Numbered from the stretch's first letter, positions 49,900 to 60,053 are shown. The stretch: 64,000 bases of DNA from Zongyangia hominis (GCF_014385095.1 NZ_JACRTC010000006.1:1-64000); one strand, 5' to 3'. Notes: generated from the sequence alone by a model not told the origin. Program-made: numbers and translations.

Positions 49900-52458
49900 T
49901 TACTCGTCCTTTTGCATGTTCATCTCAATCCACTGCTGGCGGGTCATGAGGACCTGCCGGGGCTTGCTGCCCTCAAACGGGCCCACCACACCCCGCTGTT
50001 CCATCTCGTCGACGAGACGGGCCGCCCGGGCGTAGCCCAGTTTGAGCCGCCGCTGGAGCAGGGAGGTGGAGGCCTGTCCGGCCTCGATGACGCACTCGAT
50101 GGCTTTGGGGAGCATTTCGTCCTCGTCGGAGAAGCCGCCGCCGTCGCCGCCGCTTCCCTTCTCGGCCACCGCCTGCTTTTCAATCTCCTCCATCACGTCT
50201 TCGTCATAGTCGGCGTCCTGGGCCTCCTTGACAAAGGCCACCACCCGTTCCACCTCGCTGTCCGAGACGTAGCAGCCCTGGACGCGCAGGGGCTTGGGCA
50301 TGCCCACGGGGTAAAAGAGCATATCGCCCCGGCCTAAGAGCTTTTCCGCGCCGCCCATGTCCAGGATGGTGCGGGAGTCCACCTGGGAGGAGACGGCGAA
50401 GGCGATGCGGCTGGGGATATTGGCCTTGATGACGCCGGTGATGACGTCCACCGACGGACGCTGGGTGGCGATGACCAGATGCATGCCCGCCGCCCGGGCC
50501 ATCTGGGCCAGACGGCAGATGGCGTCCTCCACCTCGTTGGGGGCGGCCATCATCAGGTCGGCCAGCTCGTCGATGATGATGACGATCTCCGGCAGAGGCT
50601 TCAGAGCTTCCTCCTCCTTGGAGTTTGCCAGCTTATTGAAGCCTTTGAGGTCCCTGACCCCGTTGTCGGCGAAGAGCTTATAGCGGTTTAACATCTCGTT
50701 GACCGCCCAGTTGAGGGCACCGGCGGCTTTTCTCGGGTCGGTGACCACCGGGACCAAGAGGTTGGGGATGCCGTTATAGACGCCCAGCTCCACCACCTTG
50801 GGGTCCACCATCAGGAGCTTGACCTCGTCGGGGGTGGCTTTATAGAGCAGGCTGATGATGATGGAGTTGATGCACACCGATTTACCGGAGCCGGTGGCCC
50901 CGGCGATGAGCATATGGGGCATCTTGCCGATGTCGGCCACGGCGATATTGCCCGAGACGTCCTTGCCCAAAGCCACGGTGAGCTTGCTCTTACTCTGCTC
51001 AAACTCCTTGGAATCGATGATCTCACGGATGCCCACGAGCCCCACGTTCTTGTTGGGCACCTCGATGCCCACGGCGGGCTTGCCGGGGATGGGGGCCTCG
51101 ATGCGCACCCCGGCGGCGGCCAGGTTGAGCGCGATGTCGTCGGCGAGGTTCGTGATCTTGCTGATCTTGACCCCGGCGGCGGGCTGGAGTTCATACCGGG
51201 TGACCGCCGGGCCCCGGGCGATGTCGATGATGCTGGCCCGGACCCCGAAGCTCTTTAACGTCTCGATGAGGATTTCTCCGTTTTGCTGTTCGTTTTCATC
51301 GCCGGTGCGGGCGGGACCCGGCTCCTTGAGAAGGCTCAGCGGCGGACGGGGATGAACCTGGGGGGCCTCGGTGACGGCACCGCCGAAATCAAACTGGAAG
51401 CCCTCCTCCTTGGGGCTGTCCGTCTGGATGACGGGGGGAGCGTCCTCCACGGCAAAGGGCGGGATGGCGGACACCGCCGCCGGCTCCTCCTCGGGGCCGT
51501 CCAGAATTTCCACCGGATCGGGGGCCTTGATGGGAGGCAGTTCCTCCACCAGCTCCATGGGCTTTTTGTTCGCTTCCTCCCTGATTTGCTCGCTTTCTCG
51601 GAGCTTTTTGGCCGTGGCCTGGGCCTGCTGTTTTAACAGCTCCGCCTCGGCCCACGCCTGCTCCTCCTCGGGGCTCATGGCCGCCGCGCCCGTGCCCTTG
51701 GGCGCTTCCACCGGATGGGCGGGCATAAACTTGGACTCCTTGTCCAGCGGCACGTCGATGTTAAAGGAGGCCTGGGCCGCCCGCTCCTCCTTCTCCTGGG
51801 CCTTTTCTATGTAGACCTGCTCCATCCGTTTGACCGGCTTTGCCGCGGTTTGGAACAGATCAATGAGGGTAAAGCCGGTAAAAATCATGAGGAAAACAAA
51901 GATGAGCAGGACGATGACGATGCCCGCTCCCACGCTTCCCAGAAGGCTTGTCAGCGGCATGGCGAAGAGGGCGGAAGCCAGTCCCCCGCCCGAGAAGGTT
52001 TTGCCCTGCTCGAAGAGATAGCCCAGCTTGTCCCACAAGCTCTCCCCCAGAACCAGGTTCTTGCCGAAGACCTGGGTGGCCGCGCAGATGAGGAGGAAAA
52101 GCACCCCCGCCTGCCAGATTTTGTGGCCCAAGAGGAAGTTTTTCTTATCCATGGTCACCACCACGGCGATGTAGATAAACACCGGAGCGATGAGCCAGGC
52201 GCACCAGCCGAACAGGCCGAACAGGCCGTCGTGCATCCATTTCCAGACGTTTTGTCCCTCGATGAGGGTCAGGCACAGGCAGAGCAGCCCCACCGCAAAC
52301 AGGACGATGGCTCCGATCTGCTGCCGGGCCCGGCGCTCCTGTTCCAGCTTTTGGCGCTTTTGTGCCGCCGTCATCCGCTGGGTGGACGGCTTCTTTTTTG
52401 AGGCGGAAGAGGAGGACCGGCTGGGGGTCTTCTTCTTTCCAGTGGTCGTTGCAGGCAT
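49900..52458 (-). CDS. ftsK: DNA translocase FtsK/SpoIIIE
   Basis: About 852 aa. Basic N-terminus, four transmembrane helices at about 50-200, an acidic/Pro linker (about 215-370), then the RecA-like motor with [15 protein letters not shown] (Walker A), [29 protein letters not shown], and [12 protein letters not shown] (Walker B). The C-terminal gamma winged helix ([27 protein letters not shown]) reads polar sequences. It pumps chromosomal DNA through the septum. Its neighbours ylzJ and tepA are those of B. subtilis spoIIIE. Start at 52458. Confidence 0.95.
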   Translation of the reverse strand: MPATTTGKKKTPSRSSSSASKKKPSTQRMTAAQKRQKLEQERRARQQIGAIVLFAVGLLCLCLTLIEGQNVWKWMHDGLFGLFGWCAWLIAPVFIYIAVVVTMDKKNFLLGHKIWQAGVLFLLICAATQVFGKNLVLGESLWDKLGYLFEQGKTFSGGGLASALFAMPLTSLLGSVGAGIVIVLLIFVFLMIFTGFTLIDLFQTAAKPVKRMEQVYIEKAQEKEERAAQASFNIDVPLDKESKFMPAHPVEAPKGTGAAAMSPEEEQAWAEAELLKQQAQATAKKLRESEQIREEANKKPMELVEELPPIKAPDPVEILDGPEEEPAAVSAIPPFAVEDAPPVIQTDSPKEEGFQFDFGGAVTEAPQVHPRPPLSLLKEPGPARTGDENEQQNGEILIETLKSFGVRASIIDIARGPAVTRYELQPAAGVKISKITNLADDIALNLAAAGVRIEAPIPGKPAVGIEVPNKNVGLVGIREIIDSKEFEQSKSKLTVALGKDVSGNIAVADIGKMPHMLIAGATGSGKSVCINSIIISLLYKATPDEVKLLMVDPKVVELGVYNGIPNLLVPVVTDPRKAAGALNWAVNEMLNRYKLFADNGVRDLKGFNKLANSKEEEALKPLPEIVIIIDELADLMMAAPNEVEDAICRLAQMARAAGMHLVIATQRPSVDVITGVIKANIPSRIAFAVSSQVDSRTILDMGGAEKLLGRGDMLFYPVGMPKPLRVQGCYVSDSEVERVVAFVKEAQDADYDEDVMEEIEKQAVAEKGSGGDGGGFSDEDEMLPKAIECVIEAGQASTSLLQRRLKLGYARAARLVDEMEQRGVVGPFEGSKPRQVLMTRQQWIEMNMQKDE

Positions 52459-52565
52459 ATGGTAATCCCTTTCTTTTCGGTTTGAAATGCAAAGCAGTGT
52501 CATGCAAAGCGGCAAAGGCGGCCTCGTTCCGGACAAGGCGGCTTCCCGCGTGCGTAATCAGATTT

Positions 52566-52571
52566 ATTATA
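52566..52571 (-). promoter_or_regulatory. -10 element ahead of ftsK
   Basis: TATAAT on the minus strand, just after the terminator at 52576-52606. No good -35 is seen. Confidence 0.4.
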
Positions 52572-52575
52572 ACAC

Positions 52576-52606
52576 AAAAAAGGCCCTGCGTGCAGAGCCT
52601 TTTTTT
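52576..52606 (-). terminator. Terminator after uppP
   Basis: Stem AAAAAAGGC.CTGC with GCAG.GCCTTTTTT, T-run on the minus strand. Confidence 0.8.
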
Positions 52607-52663
52607 GACGAAGCCGGCGGAAAGCCGCCGGGGACCCATTCGGTTGTATCCGGGGAGGTCTCG

Positions 52664-53545
52664 CTATTTGATCCACCCGAAGAAGGCGGCGATATTCTGG
52701 CCCATCAGCAGTTCGATGATGGCGATTGTGATGACCAGGATGCCCAGAATCAGGGTGTAGTAGGCAAAGATCTTAAACTTGTTTTCCTTGAGCAGCCACT
52801 GAACCATCTTGATGGCCAAAAAGCCCACCACGGCGGAGACCAAAACGCCCACAATCAGCGCGGCGGCGCCCACGCCCTGGGTGCCCACCTCCATGGCGTC
52901 CTTGAGTTCCACGAGGTTCGCCGCCAGCACGGCGGGGATGCCCATGATGAAGGAGAACTTGACCGCGTATTCCTTTTTGAGCCCGCACATGAGTCCCACG
53001 GAGATGGTGGAACCGGAGCGGGAGACGCCGGGCAGCGGGGCGATGCCCTGGGCGATACCGATGGCGACGGCGTCGGCAAAGCGCATGTTTTTGGCGGTCT
53101 TGCGCCCGTCCATCCGCCGGTCGGCGATGAAAAGGAGGGCGGCGGTGATGAGGAAGCAGATGCCCTCGGCTAAGATGCTCTTGTCGGAGGCAAGGCCCTT
53201 ATAGAAGTCGCTGAGAAAGTAAAACGGAATCAGCGGCACTAAGGAGACGATGAGCAAAAGGATCATCCGGCGGTAGGGGTTTGCCTCTTTGAGCCTGAAG
53301 CGGCCCCGGAAGATGTCGCCGATCATGAGGAAGAACTCCACGATCAGGCGCTTGATGGTGGGCCAGAACGCCACGAACACGGCGATCAGGGTGCCCAGAT
53401 GGAGCATGATGGAAAAGAAGATGCCGGTTTCCCCGCTCACGCCGGTAAAATGCTGGACCAGGGACAGGTGTCCGGAGCTGGAAACGGGGAGAAACTCGGT
53501 CAGGCCCTGGACGATGGCCTGGAAGATGGCGTTGAGAATAGACAA
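52664..53545 (-). CDS. uppP: Undecaprenyl-diphosphatase UppP
   Basis: 293 aa, eight or so transmembrane helices. It regenerates undecaprenyl phosphate, the cell-wall lipid carrier; members give bacitracin resistance. Signatures: GLTEFLPVSSSGHLSL near the start and ALPGVSRSGSTISVGL-like PGVSRSGST in the middle. It follows ylzJ by 28 nt. Confidence 0.95.
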   Translation of the reverse strand: MSILNAIFQAIVQGLTEFLPVSSSGHLSLVQHFTGVSGETGIFFSIMLHLGTLIAVFVAFWPTIKRLIVEFFLMIGDIFRGRFRLKEANPYRRMILLLIVSLVPLIPFYFLSDFYKGLASDKSILAEGICFLITAALLFIADRRMDGRKTAKNMRFADAVAIGIAQGIAPLPGVSRSGSTISVGLMCGLKKEYAVKFSFIMGIPAVLAANLVELKDAMEVGTQGVGAAALIVGVLVSAVVGFLAIKMVQWLLKENKFKIFAYYTLILGILVITIAIIELLMGQNIAAFFGWIK

Positions 53546-53573
53546 AGCTGTTACCTCCTATGTAACGGCGGGG

Positions 53574-53807
53574 CTAAAAAGCCGCCGTTTCGGAATCATT
53601 TTCGTCGAGGAATATCTGTGCGCCGGGCGTAAAGCCGGGGTTGAGATAGGCCGCCGGGTCGGTGGACAGGAGCCGGGTCACCTGAAAGGAGCGCCCCTGC
53701 CGCACGCCCATGACCAGTTGTCCCCCCACCCGGGCGGTGGAACACTGGTAGGCGCTTGCATCGGTGGGAAAAATGAGCTCCGCGGGCTGGGTGGTGTAAA
53801 GGATCAT
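53574..53807 (-). CDS. ylzJ: YlzJ-like protein
   Basis: 77 aa. It starts [13 protein letters not shown], matching the MILYTTMP start of B. subtilis YlzJ. The ATG overlaps the tepA stop by 4 nt (ATGA). In Bacillus ylzJ also lies between tepA and spoIIIE. Function unknown. Confidence 0.85.
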   Translation of the reverse strand: MILYTTQPAELIFPTDASAYQCSTARVGGQLVMGVRQGRSFQVTRLLSTDPAAYLNPGFTPGAQIFLDENDSETAAF

Positions 53808-54823
53808 CGCGCTTCCCCCCCGGCCTGTTTCTTCTTCCCGCCTTTGGGTTTTGTATCCGCGTCCTTGCCATTGCGGGCGCCGGACGCTTTTTCCCCTTCG
53901 CCGGACTTTTTCTTTCCGGCGGCCTTGGGCCGCTTTCTGGGCGGGTTCCCGCTGGGGGTATTGGGACTGGAGGAAGCTTTCTCCCCGTCCGCCTTCTTTC
54001 GGCTGGCGGCTTTGGGCTTTTCTTCCTTGTCGTCCTCCCCGCCGTCTTCTTCCGCACCATCCTGCTCCTCGATGAGGTCGTAAAGGCATCCGATGGCGTC
54101 GGACAGGCCGCCCAGATGATCGATCAGGCCTTCCTCCACGGCGTTTTCCCCGTCGAGTACGGTGCCCACATCCATGACAAGCTCCCCGGTGTTCATCATC
54201 AGCTCCCGGAAGCGCTCGGGGGAAATGTGGGAATTGTCGATGACAAAGTTGACGATGCGCTCTTGCATCTTGTCAAAATAGGACAGGGTCTGGGGCACGC
54301 CCAGCACCAACCCGCTCATCCGCACCGGGTGGACGGTCATGGTGGCCGACGGCGCGATAAAGGACTGTTTGGCGCTGCACGCCAAAGGCACGCCGATGGA
54401 ATGTCCGCCGCCCAGCACCAGGGAAACGGTGGGCTTTTTCATCCCGGCGATGAGCTCGGCGATAGCAAGGCCCGCCTCCACGTCACCGCCCACGGTGTTG
54501 AGGATGATGATGAGCCCTTCGATGCGGGGATCTTGTTCGATGGCCACCAGCTGAGGAATCACATGCTCATATTTGGTCGTCTTATTTTGGGGCGGCAGGA
54601 TGTAGTGCCCCTCGATCTGCCCGACGATGGTCAGGCAGTGGATGACATGCTTGCCTCCCACCGGGGTTACCGACCCCGTCTCGATAATTTGGGACTGCTG
54701 GGCCGACATCTTTTCGTCGGTTTTTTCCTGCTCGTCCTGGGATTCGTCCCCATTGGCGTCTCCGCTCTCCTGGACTGGGTCCTCTTGGGCGCGAAGCCGC
54801 TCCTTTTTTTCTTCCTGTGACAA
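53804..54823 (-). CDS. tepA: TepA/ClpP-family translocation-enhancing protease
   Basis: About 339 aa. ClpP fold at about 40-250 with the catalytic Ser in [10 protein letters not shown] and the His in [29 protein letters not shown] is typical for TepA. The last 90 or so residues are a low-complexity acidic then Lys/Pro/Gly-rich tail ([11 protein letters not shown]...[12 protein letters not shown]) not found in Bacillus TepA. I choose the TTG at 54823 because GGAGG lies 7 nt before it; the ATG at 54844 has only a badly spaced GGGAG. Own promoter at 54943-54972. Confidence 0.87.
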   Translation of the reverse strand: MSQEEKKERLRAQEDPVQESGDANGDESQDEQEKTDEKMSAQQSQIIETGSVTPVGGKHVIHCLTIVGQIEGHYILPPQNKTTKYEHVIPQLVAIEQDPRIEGLIIILNTVGGDVEAGLAIAELIAGMKKPTVSLVLGGGHSIGVPLACSAKQSFIAPSATMTVHPVRMSGLVLGVPQTLSYFDKMQERIVNFVIDNSHISPERFRELMMNTGELVMDVGTVLDGENAVEEGLIDHLGGLSDAIGCLYDLIEEQDGAEEDGGEDDKEEKPKAASRKKADGEKASSSPNTPSGNPPRKRPKAAGKKKSGEGEKASGARNGKDADTKPKGGKKKQAGGEAR

Positions 54824-54942
54824 AAAATCCACCTCCGCGTTCATTACTCCCACTAGTATTGACCGCGGCGGCGCATTTATCACGCTCCGGCTCAGTTTTC
54901 TCTTCTCCGAAGCTGCCAAACTTTTGTTTTGTCATACGCTTC

Positions 54943-54972
54943 ATTATAGACTACCTTTCATATCTATGTCAA
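54943..54972 (-). promoter_or_regulatory. tepA-ylzJ-uppP promoter
   Basis: Minus strand TTGACA (54972-54967), 18 nt, TATAAT (54948-54943): consensus hexamers. Confidence 0.85.
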
Positions 54973-55081
54973 TTTGCCGGTTCTTAAGATTCTTTTTCAT
55001 TTTTTCTTTTCTTTCCCCGCGGTATCCTGTTTTCCCCTCGCCCTCCATTTTTCCGCGGTATTTCGCCGAATTTACATTACT

Positions 55082-55126
55082 TTAACATGTTAAAACATTG
55101 ACAATATATATAATGTATTATAAAAT
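55082..55126 (+). promoter_or_regulatory. Aconitase promoter with palindromes
   Basis: TTGACA (55098-55103), 17 nt, TAAAAT (55121-55126). Two AT-rich palindromes overlap it: TTAACATGTTAA just upstream (about 55082-55093) and TATAAT.GT.ATTATA (55109-55122) between the hexamers. The second is laid out like an operator. Which regulator binds is unknown. Confidence 0.65.
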
Positions 55127-55171
55127 TAAGTGTATCTTTGTTAGTTCAATTTCTGGAAAGGGGCGGTACAT

Positions 55172-57100
55172 TTGGGTTATACCATCGCTCAGAAAATCAT
55201 AAAGAACCATTTGGTGGACGGCCAGATGAAGGTCGGCGAGGAGATCGGTCTTCGCATCGATCAGACGCTGACACAGGACGCCACCGGCACCATGGCTTAT
55301 CTGGAATTTGAGGCCATGGGGGTGGAGCGGGTTAAGACCGAGCGCAGCGTCGCTTACATCGACCACAACACCCTCCAGTCCGGCTTTGAAAGCGCGGACG
55401 ATCACCGGTTTATCGGCTCCATCGCCAAAAAGCACGGCATCTATTTCTCCCGGCCGGGCAACGGCATCTGCCATCAGGTCCACCTGGAGCGCTTCGGCAT
55501 CCCGGGCAAGACTCTCATCGGCTCGGACAGCCACACCCCCACTGGCGGCGGCATCGGCATGCTGGCCTTCGGCGCGGGCGGCTTAGACGTGGCGGTGGCC
55601 ATGGGCGGCGGTGCCTATTACATCACCATGCCGAAAATGGTGCGGGTCAACCTCACCGGCAAACTGCGGCCCTTTGTGGCGGCGAAGGACGTCATTTTGG
55701 AGGTCCTGCGCCGGATGTCCGTTAAGGGCGGCGTCTCCAAGATCATCGAGTACGGCGGCGAGGGCGTTGCCACCCTGACCGTCCCCGAGCGCGCCACCAT
55801 CACCAACATGGGCGCGGAGCTGGGCGCCACCACCTCCGTCTTCCCCTCCGACGAGGTGACCAAGTCCTTCCTCGCGGCCCAGGGGCGGGAAGAAAACTGG
55901 GTTCCCGTCTTCGCAGACGAGGACGCCGAGTACGACGAAGTCATCGACATCAATTTAAGCGAGCTTGTCCCCATGGCGGCCTGTCCCCACAGCCCGGACA
56001 ATGTGAAAACCATCGACGAAATCGGGCCCATCAAGGTCGACCAGGTCTGCATCGGCTCCTGCACCAACTCTTCCTACTTGGATCTCATGCGGGTGGCGGC
56101 CATGCTGAAAGGCAAAACCGTCCATCCCGACGTCTCTTTGGCCATCGCGCCGGGCTCCAAGCAGGTCTTTAACATGATCGCGCAAAACGGCGCTCTCGCC
56201 GACCTGATCGCGGCAGGCGCCCGCATCCTGGAAAGCGCCTGCGGCCCCTGCATCGGCATGGGACAATCCCCCAACTCGGGCGGCATCTCCCTGCGCACCT
56301 TTAACCGCAACTTTGAGGGCCGCTCCGGCACCAAGGACGCGGGCGTCTACCTGGTTAGCCCCGAGGTGGCGGCGGCTTCCGCCCTGACCGGCGTCCTCAC
56401 CGACCCGCGCACCTTCGGCGACGAAATTAAGATCGAGTTGCCCGAACACTTCCTCATCAACGACAATATGGTCGAGCCCCCCGCCTCCCCCGAGGAAGCC
56501 AAAGATCTCCAGATCCTGCGCGGGCCCAATATCAAGGAGTTCCCCAACGCCGACCCCATCGCGGCGGACATTTCCGCGGACGTGCTGCTCAAAGTCGGCG
56601 ACAACATCACCACCGACCACATCATGCCGGCGGGCGCCAAGATTCTCCCCTACCGCTCCAATATCCCCTATCTCTCCAACTTCTGCTTCGCCGTGTGCGA
56701 CGAGGCGTTCCCGGAGAGAGCCAGAAAAGCGGGCAAGGGCATCATCGTGGGCGGCCAGAACTACGGCCAGGGTTCCTCCCGGGAACATGCGGCGCTGGTC
56801 CCCCTGTATCTGGGCATCAAGGCGGTCATCGCCAAGAGCTTTGCCCGCATCCACCGGGCCAATCTCATTAACGCCGGCATCGTGCCGCTGACCTTTGCAA
56901 ACGAAGCGGACTACGACAAACTGAGCCTGGGCGACGCGGTGGAACTCACCGGCATCCGGGCGTGCATTGAAAACGGCAAGCCCATCGCGGCCAAGGTAAA
57001 CGGCGAGGACATCCCCCTCGTCTGCGAGCTCTCCGGGCGGCAGAAGGACATCCTTCTCTCGGGAGGACTCCTCAACTACACCAAAGAGTCCGTAAAATAG
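55172..57100 (+). CDS. acn: Aconitate hydratase (monomeric, mitochondrial/archaeal-like type)
   Basis: 642 aa with a TTG start at 55172 (GGAAAGGGGCGG upstream). Iron-sulphur cysteines: CIGSCTNSSYLD (about 300) and CGPCIGMGQ (about 352, two Cys). C-terminal swivel domain with GQNYGQGSSREHAALVP. It interconverts citrate and isocitrate. Followed by icd and rex, so it probably feeds 2-oxoglutarate and glutamate synthesis in an incomplete TCA pathway. No citrate synthase gene is in the window. Confidence 0.94.
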   Translation: MGYTIAQKIIKNHLVDGQMKVGEEIGLRIDQTLTQDATGTMAYLEFEAMGVERVKTERSVAYIDHNTLQSGFESADDHRFIGSIAKKHGIYFSRPGNGICHQVHLERFGIPGKTLIGSDSHTPTGGGIGMLAFGAGGLDVAVAMGGGAYYITMPKMVRVNLTGKLRPFVAAKDVILEVLRRMSVKGGVSKIIEYGGEGVATLTVPERATITNMGAELGATTSVFPSDEVTKSFLAAQGREENWVPVFADEDAEYDEVIDINLSELVPMAACPHSPDNVKTIDEIGPIKVDQVCIGSCTNSSYLDLMRVAAMLKGKTVHPDVSLAIAPGSKQVFNMIAQNGALADLIAAGARILESACGPCIGMGQSPNSGGISLRTFNRNFEGRSGTKDAGVYLVSPEVAAASALTGVLTDPRTFGDEIKIELPEHFLINDNMVEPPASPEEAKDLQILRGPNIKEFPNADPIAADISADVLLKVGDNITTDHIMPAGAKILPYRSNIPYLSNFCFAVCDEAFPERARKAGKGIIVGGQNYGQGSSREHAALVPLYLGIKAVIAKSFARIHRANLINAGIVPLTFANEADYDKLSLGDAVELTGIRACIENGKPIAAKVNGEDIPLVCELSGRQKDILLSGGLLNYTKESVK

Positions 57101-57300
57101 CCCTTCCAAAGCGGGATGGCGCGCCTGTGCTTGGGTTCGCAACGAAGGCCCCGCGTTGCAGCTTTCATAATCGAACACGGCTTTTGTCCGAGATAAACCC
57201 ACTGCAAACAGCCCCTCTGGGGCGGGATGGCGCACTGCGGCCCGCCATTTGACCACACTGTGACACACGTGTTGCAGTTTTGGCCGCACCGTAGCGCGAT
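57101..57300. repeat. Two diverged direct repeats between acn and icd
   Basis: Unit 1 starts near 57101 and unit 2 near 57212; both carry GCGGGATGGCGC (57111 and 57222, period 111) and a GTTGCAG further on. A third, more diverged relative is at about 62415-62500. No ribosome site precedes the short ATG-led frames in these units. Confidence 0.65.
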
Positions 57301-57353
57301 ATGGCAGCGGCGACGCGCCGCCGCAAATCAGGAAATAGAAAGCAGGAAAAAAC

Positions 57354-58514
57354 ATGGAGAAAAAAATCGAAGCGGCCTTGGAAAAATATCAGGCACTCAT
57401 TGAAAACCAGCTGGCCCGTGTCGCCCGGATGAAGGCGGACACCGGCGCTGTGGATTACACGAAGCTCAATAAAATCGTCATCGGCGTCTGCGGCGGCGAC
57501 GGCATCGGACCGGTTATCACGAGCGAAGCCCACCGGGTGCTGGAATATCTGCTCCGGGACGAGGTGAAAAAGGGCCGGGTGGAATTTAAGGTCATCGACG
57601 GCCTGACCATCGAAAACCGGGTCAAGGCCAACAAGGCCATCCCCGACGACGTGCTCGAAGAGCTCAAAAAATGCGACGTCATCCTCAAGGGTCCCACCAC
57701 CACGCCGAGAGCCGGCGACCCCTGGCCCAACATCGAAAGCGCCAACGTGGCCATGAGAAAAGAGCTGGACCTCTTTGCCAACGTCCGCCCGGTCAAGGTG
57801 CCGGACAAGGGCATTGACTGGACCTTCTTCAGAGAGAACACCGAGGGCGCCTACACCCTGGGTTCCTGCGGGCTCAATGTGGACGACGACCTGGCCTTTG
57901 ACTTCACCGTCACCACCTCCCAGGGCACCGAGCGCATCGCGAGACTCGCTTACGAATACGCCCGCAACAACAATAAGGGCAAGGTTTCCATCATCACCAA
58001 GGCCAACGTGGTCAAGACCACCGACGGCAAATTCCTTAGAATCTGCCAGGAGATCGGCAAGGAATATCCCGAGATCGTCACCGACGACTGGTACATCGAC
58101 ATCACCACCGCCAAGCTCATCGACGAGAAGCGCAGGAGCGACTTCAAGGTCTTCATCCTCCCCAACCTCTACGGCGACATCATCACTGACGAGGCGGCCG
58201 AGTTCCAGGGTGGCGTGGGTACCGCCGGCAGCGCCAACCTCGGCAACCATTACGCCATGTTCGAGGCCATTCACGGTTCCGCGCCCCGGATGGTGGCCGA
58301 AGGCCGTGACAAATATGCCGACCCCTGCTCCATGCTCCGGGCCACCGTCATGCTCCTTTCCCACATCGGCTATCAGAAAGAGGCCGACAAGCTGGAGCGG
58401 GCGCTGGACAAATGCATGTATGAAGAGAAAAAATATGTCATCACTGGCCGTGACAACGGCGCCACCTGCAAAGAGTTTGGCGACTATGTCATGGAGACCA
58501 CGCAGAAACTTTGA
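57354..58514 (+). CDS. icd: Isocitrate/isopropylmalate dehydrogenase family protein, probably isocitrate dehydrogenase
   Basis: 386 aa. It has a helical N-terminal extension (about 1-38) and the beta-decarboxylating dehydrogenase core: GGDGIGPVIT, ANVAMRKELDLFANVRPVK (substrate site), ENTEGAY, and NLYGDIITDEAAEFQGGVGTAGSANLG with the metal Asp. Context (acn upstream, rex downstream) favours isocitrate over isopropylmalate. AGGA lies 8 nt before the ATG. Confidence 0.88.
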   Translation: MEKKIEAALEKYQALIENQLARVARMKADTGAVDYTKLNKIVIGVCGGDGIGPVITSEAHRVLEYLLRDEVKKGRVEFKVIDGLTIENRVKANKAIPDDVLEELKKCDVILKGPTTTPRAGDPWPNIESANVAMRKELDLFANVRPVKVPDKGIDWTFFRENTEGAYTLGSCGLNVDDDLAFDFTVTTSQGTERIARLAYEYARNNNKGKVSIITKANVVKTTDGKFLRICQEIGKEYPEIVTDDWYIDITTAKLIDEKRRSDFKVFILPNLYGDIITDEAAEFQGGVGTAGSANLGNHYAMFEAIHGSAPRMVAEGRDKYADPCSMLRATVMLLSHIGYQKEADKLERALDKCMYEEKKYVITGRDNGATCKEFGDYVMETTQKL

Positions 58515-58529
58515 TAAGGCGGCGAAAAA

Positions 58530-59198
58530 ATGGCGAAGCATGAAAATGTCTCCCTGTCTGTCATCCGCAGGCTGCCCCGGTATTACCGGTTTCTGGGGGA
58601 CCTGTTAAAAAACGGTATCCACCGGATTTCCTCCCGGGAGCTCTCGCTGAAGATGGGAGTCACCGCCTCCCAAATCCGCCAGGACCTCAACTGCTTCGGC
58701 GGCTTTGGACAGCAGGGCTACGGCTACAATGTGGAGGCGCTCCACAAGGAGATCGGCTCCATTCTGGGCATTGACAAGGGTCTGGATATCATTCTGCTAG
58801 GCGCGGGCAACCTGGGACGGGCCATCGCCTCCCACATGTCCTTCGACAGCCGGGGCTTTAACCTCATCGGCATCTTTGACGTCAGCGAGGACATCATCGG
58901 CCAGACCATCCGGGGCATCCGGGTTTCCCACGCGGACACCCTCCCCGAGTTCTGCCGCCAGCGCAGGCCCAAGGTCGCCATGCTCTGTATCCCCAAAAAC
59001 TCCGCCCAGGAGATCGCCGACAACCTGGTGGAATTGGGCATCCGGGGATTTTGGAACTTCTCCCACTACGATCTGGCGCTGGACTACGACAACATCGTGG
59101 TGGAAAACGTCCACCTGGGGGACAGCCTGATGACCCTCTGTTACCGGGTCAACGAGGTCCTCGAGCAAAATCCTGAGGGGCCCCAGGAAAAAGAATAG
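58530..59198 (+). CDS. rex: Redox-sensing transcriptional repressor Rex
   Basis: 222 aa. N-terminal winged helix (SVIRRLPRYYRFLGDLLKNGIHRISSRELS) and a C-terminal Rossmann domain with GAGNLGRAIASH (about 90-101) and FDVSEDIIGQ. Rex senses the NADH/NAD ratio and represses fermentation genes. It starts 15 nt after icd, so acn-icd-rex are probably one operon. A Rex-like site is over the biotin-enzyme promoter at 19916. Confidence 0.95.
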   Translation: MAKHENVSLSVIRRLPRYYRFLGDLLKNGIHRISSRELSLKMGVTASQIRQDLNCFGGFGQQGYGYNVEALHKEIGSILGIDKGLDIILLGAGNLGRAIASHMSFDSRGFNLIGIFDVSEDIIGQTIRGIRVSHADTLPEFCRQRRPKVAMLCIPKNSAQEIADNLVELGIRGFWNFSHYDLALDYDNIVVENVHLGDSLMTLCYRVNEVLEQNPEGPQEKE

Positions 59199-59205
59199 CG
59201 TACAT

Positions 59206-59233
59206 AAAAACAGCCGCTTTGCGGCTGTTTTTT
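59206..59233 (+). terminator. Terminator after rex
   Basis: 12-bp stem AAAAACAGCCGC with GCGGCTGTTTTT and a TTT loop, T-run. Confidence 0.9.
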
Positions 59234-59320
59234 GCGCATAGAGGGCGGAGCGCATAAGCGCCGAAGCCCTTGCGCATCCCTGTGGAGCCCGGGTCCAGGG
59301 CGTCTCCGCGGGGCGCATAC

Positions 59321-59350
59321 AAAAAGCGGAGGCTTTCGCCTCCGCTTTTT
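59321..59350 (-). terminator. Terminator after the Crp/Fnr gene
   Basis: 13-bp stem AAAAAGCGGAGGC with GCCTCCGCTTTTT around TTTC, T-runs on both strands. Confidence 0.88.
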
Positions 59351-59372
59351 TCTTTTGCCTTTGAAAGCGCTA

Positions 59373-60053
59373 TCACTCCGCCAGTTGTTCGAGCTGCCTG
59401 GGCTCGATGATCTCGATGCCGCCCCGGGAGAGCTTCACCATCCCCTGGTCCTGGAACACCTTGAGCATCCGGGTGACCACCTCCCGGGCCGAGCCCAGGT
59501 GCTTGGCGATCTCCTCGTGGGTGAGGCGGAGGGTGAGGCTGTCCTCGATGTTGCGCTGTTCCAGCAAAAAGGCCGCCAGGCGCTTGTCAAAGCTCTGAAA
59601 AAGGGCCTGCTCAAGCATCCACATCACGTCGGAAAAGCGGCTGGCGATGAGCTGTGCCGTGTACTCCTTGACCGCCGGGGATTGGGCGGACAGGGCTTTG
59701 TAGGCACAGGTAGGAATCAGCAGGGTCTCGGTGTCCTTCTCCGCGTCGATATAAACGTCGAAGTTGATATTGGGCATCATGCAGGAGGCCGAAAAGATGC
59801 AGATATCCCGCTCAAACAGGCGAAACAGAGTGATTTCCCGGCCGCTGTCCGAGATGATGAAGGTCCGCACCTGCCCGCTGCGGAGAAGGAAGACGCCGGA
59901 ACAGTCGGCCTCTCCGGCGTGGAGATGGTCCCCCCGCGCAAAGCTGCGCGGCCGCATGTGATCGATGAGCTCTGACCGCTGGGTCTCGGTCAAGTCCTTC
60001 CAAAAGGGCAGCACTTCCCGCACAAACGCGATCTCCTGTTCCTGCAATACCAT
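59373..60053 (-). CDS. Crp/Fnr-family transcriptional regulator
   Basis: 226 aa. N-terminal cyclic-nucleotide-like sensor (about 15-135; HLHAGEADCSGVFLLRSGQVRTFIISDSGREITLF) and a C-terminal winged helix (SLTLRLTHEEIAKHLGSAREVVTRMLKVFQDQGMVKLSRGGIEI). Cysteines are present in the sensor but not in an FNR 4Fe-4S pattern. The ligand is unknown. GGAGG lies 9 nt before the ATG at 60053. Confidence 0.92.
   Translation of the reverse strand: MVLQEQEIAFVREVLPFWKDLTETQRSELIDHMRPRSFARGDHLHAGEADCSGVFLLRSGQVRTFIISDSGREITLFRLFERDICIFSASCMMPNINFDVYIDAEKDTETLLIPTCAYKALSAQSPAVKEYTAQLIASRFSDVMWMLEQALFQSFDKRLAAFLLEQRNIEDSLTLRLTHEEIAKHLGSAREVVTRMLKVFQDQGMVKLSRGGIEIIEPRQLEQLAE

Noticed and set aside
57115..57195. 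ATG-led short frames inside the 57-kb repeats, with a similar one near 62435
   Set aside because: Similar peptides arise because the DNA is repeated; no ribosome site and no frame conservation between units.
55955..57355. 466-codon minus-strand frame opposite acn
   Set aside because: Shadow frame of acn and the repeat region; composition typical of antisense GC-rich sequence.
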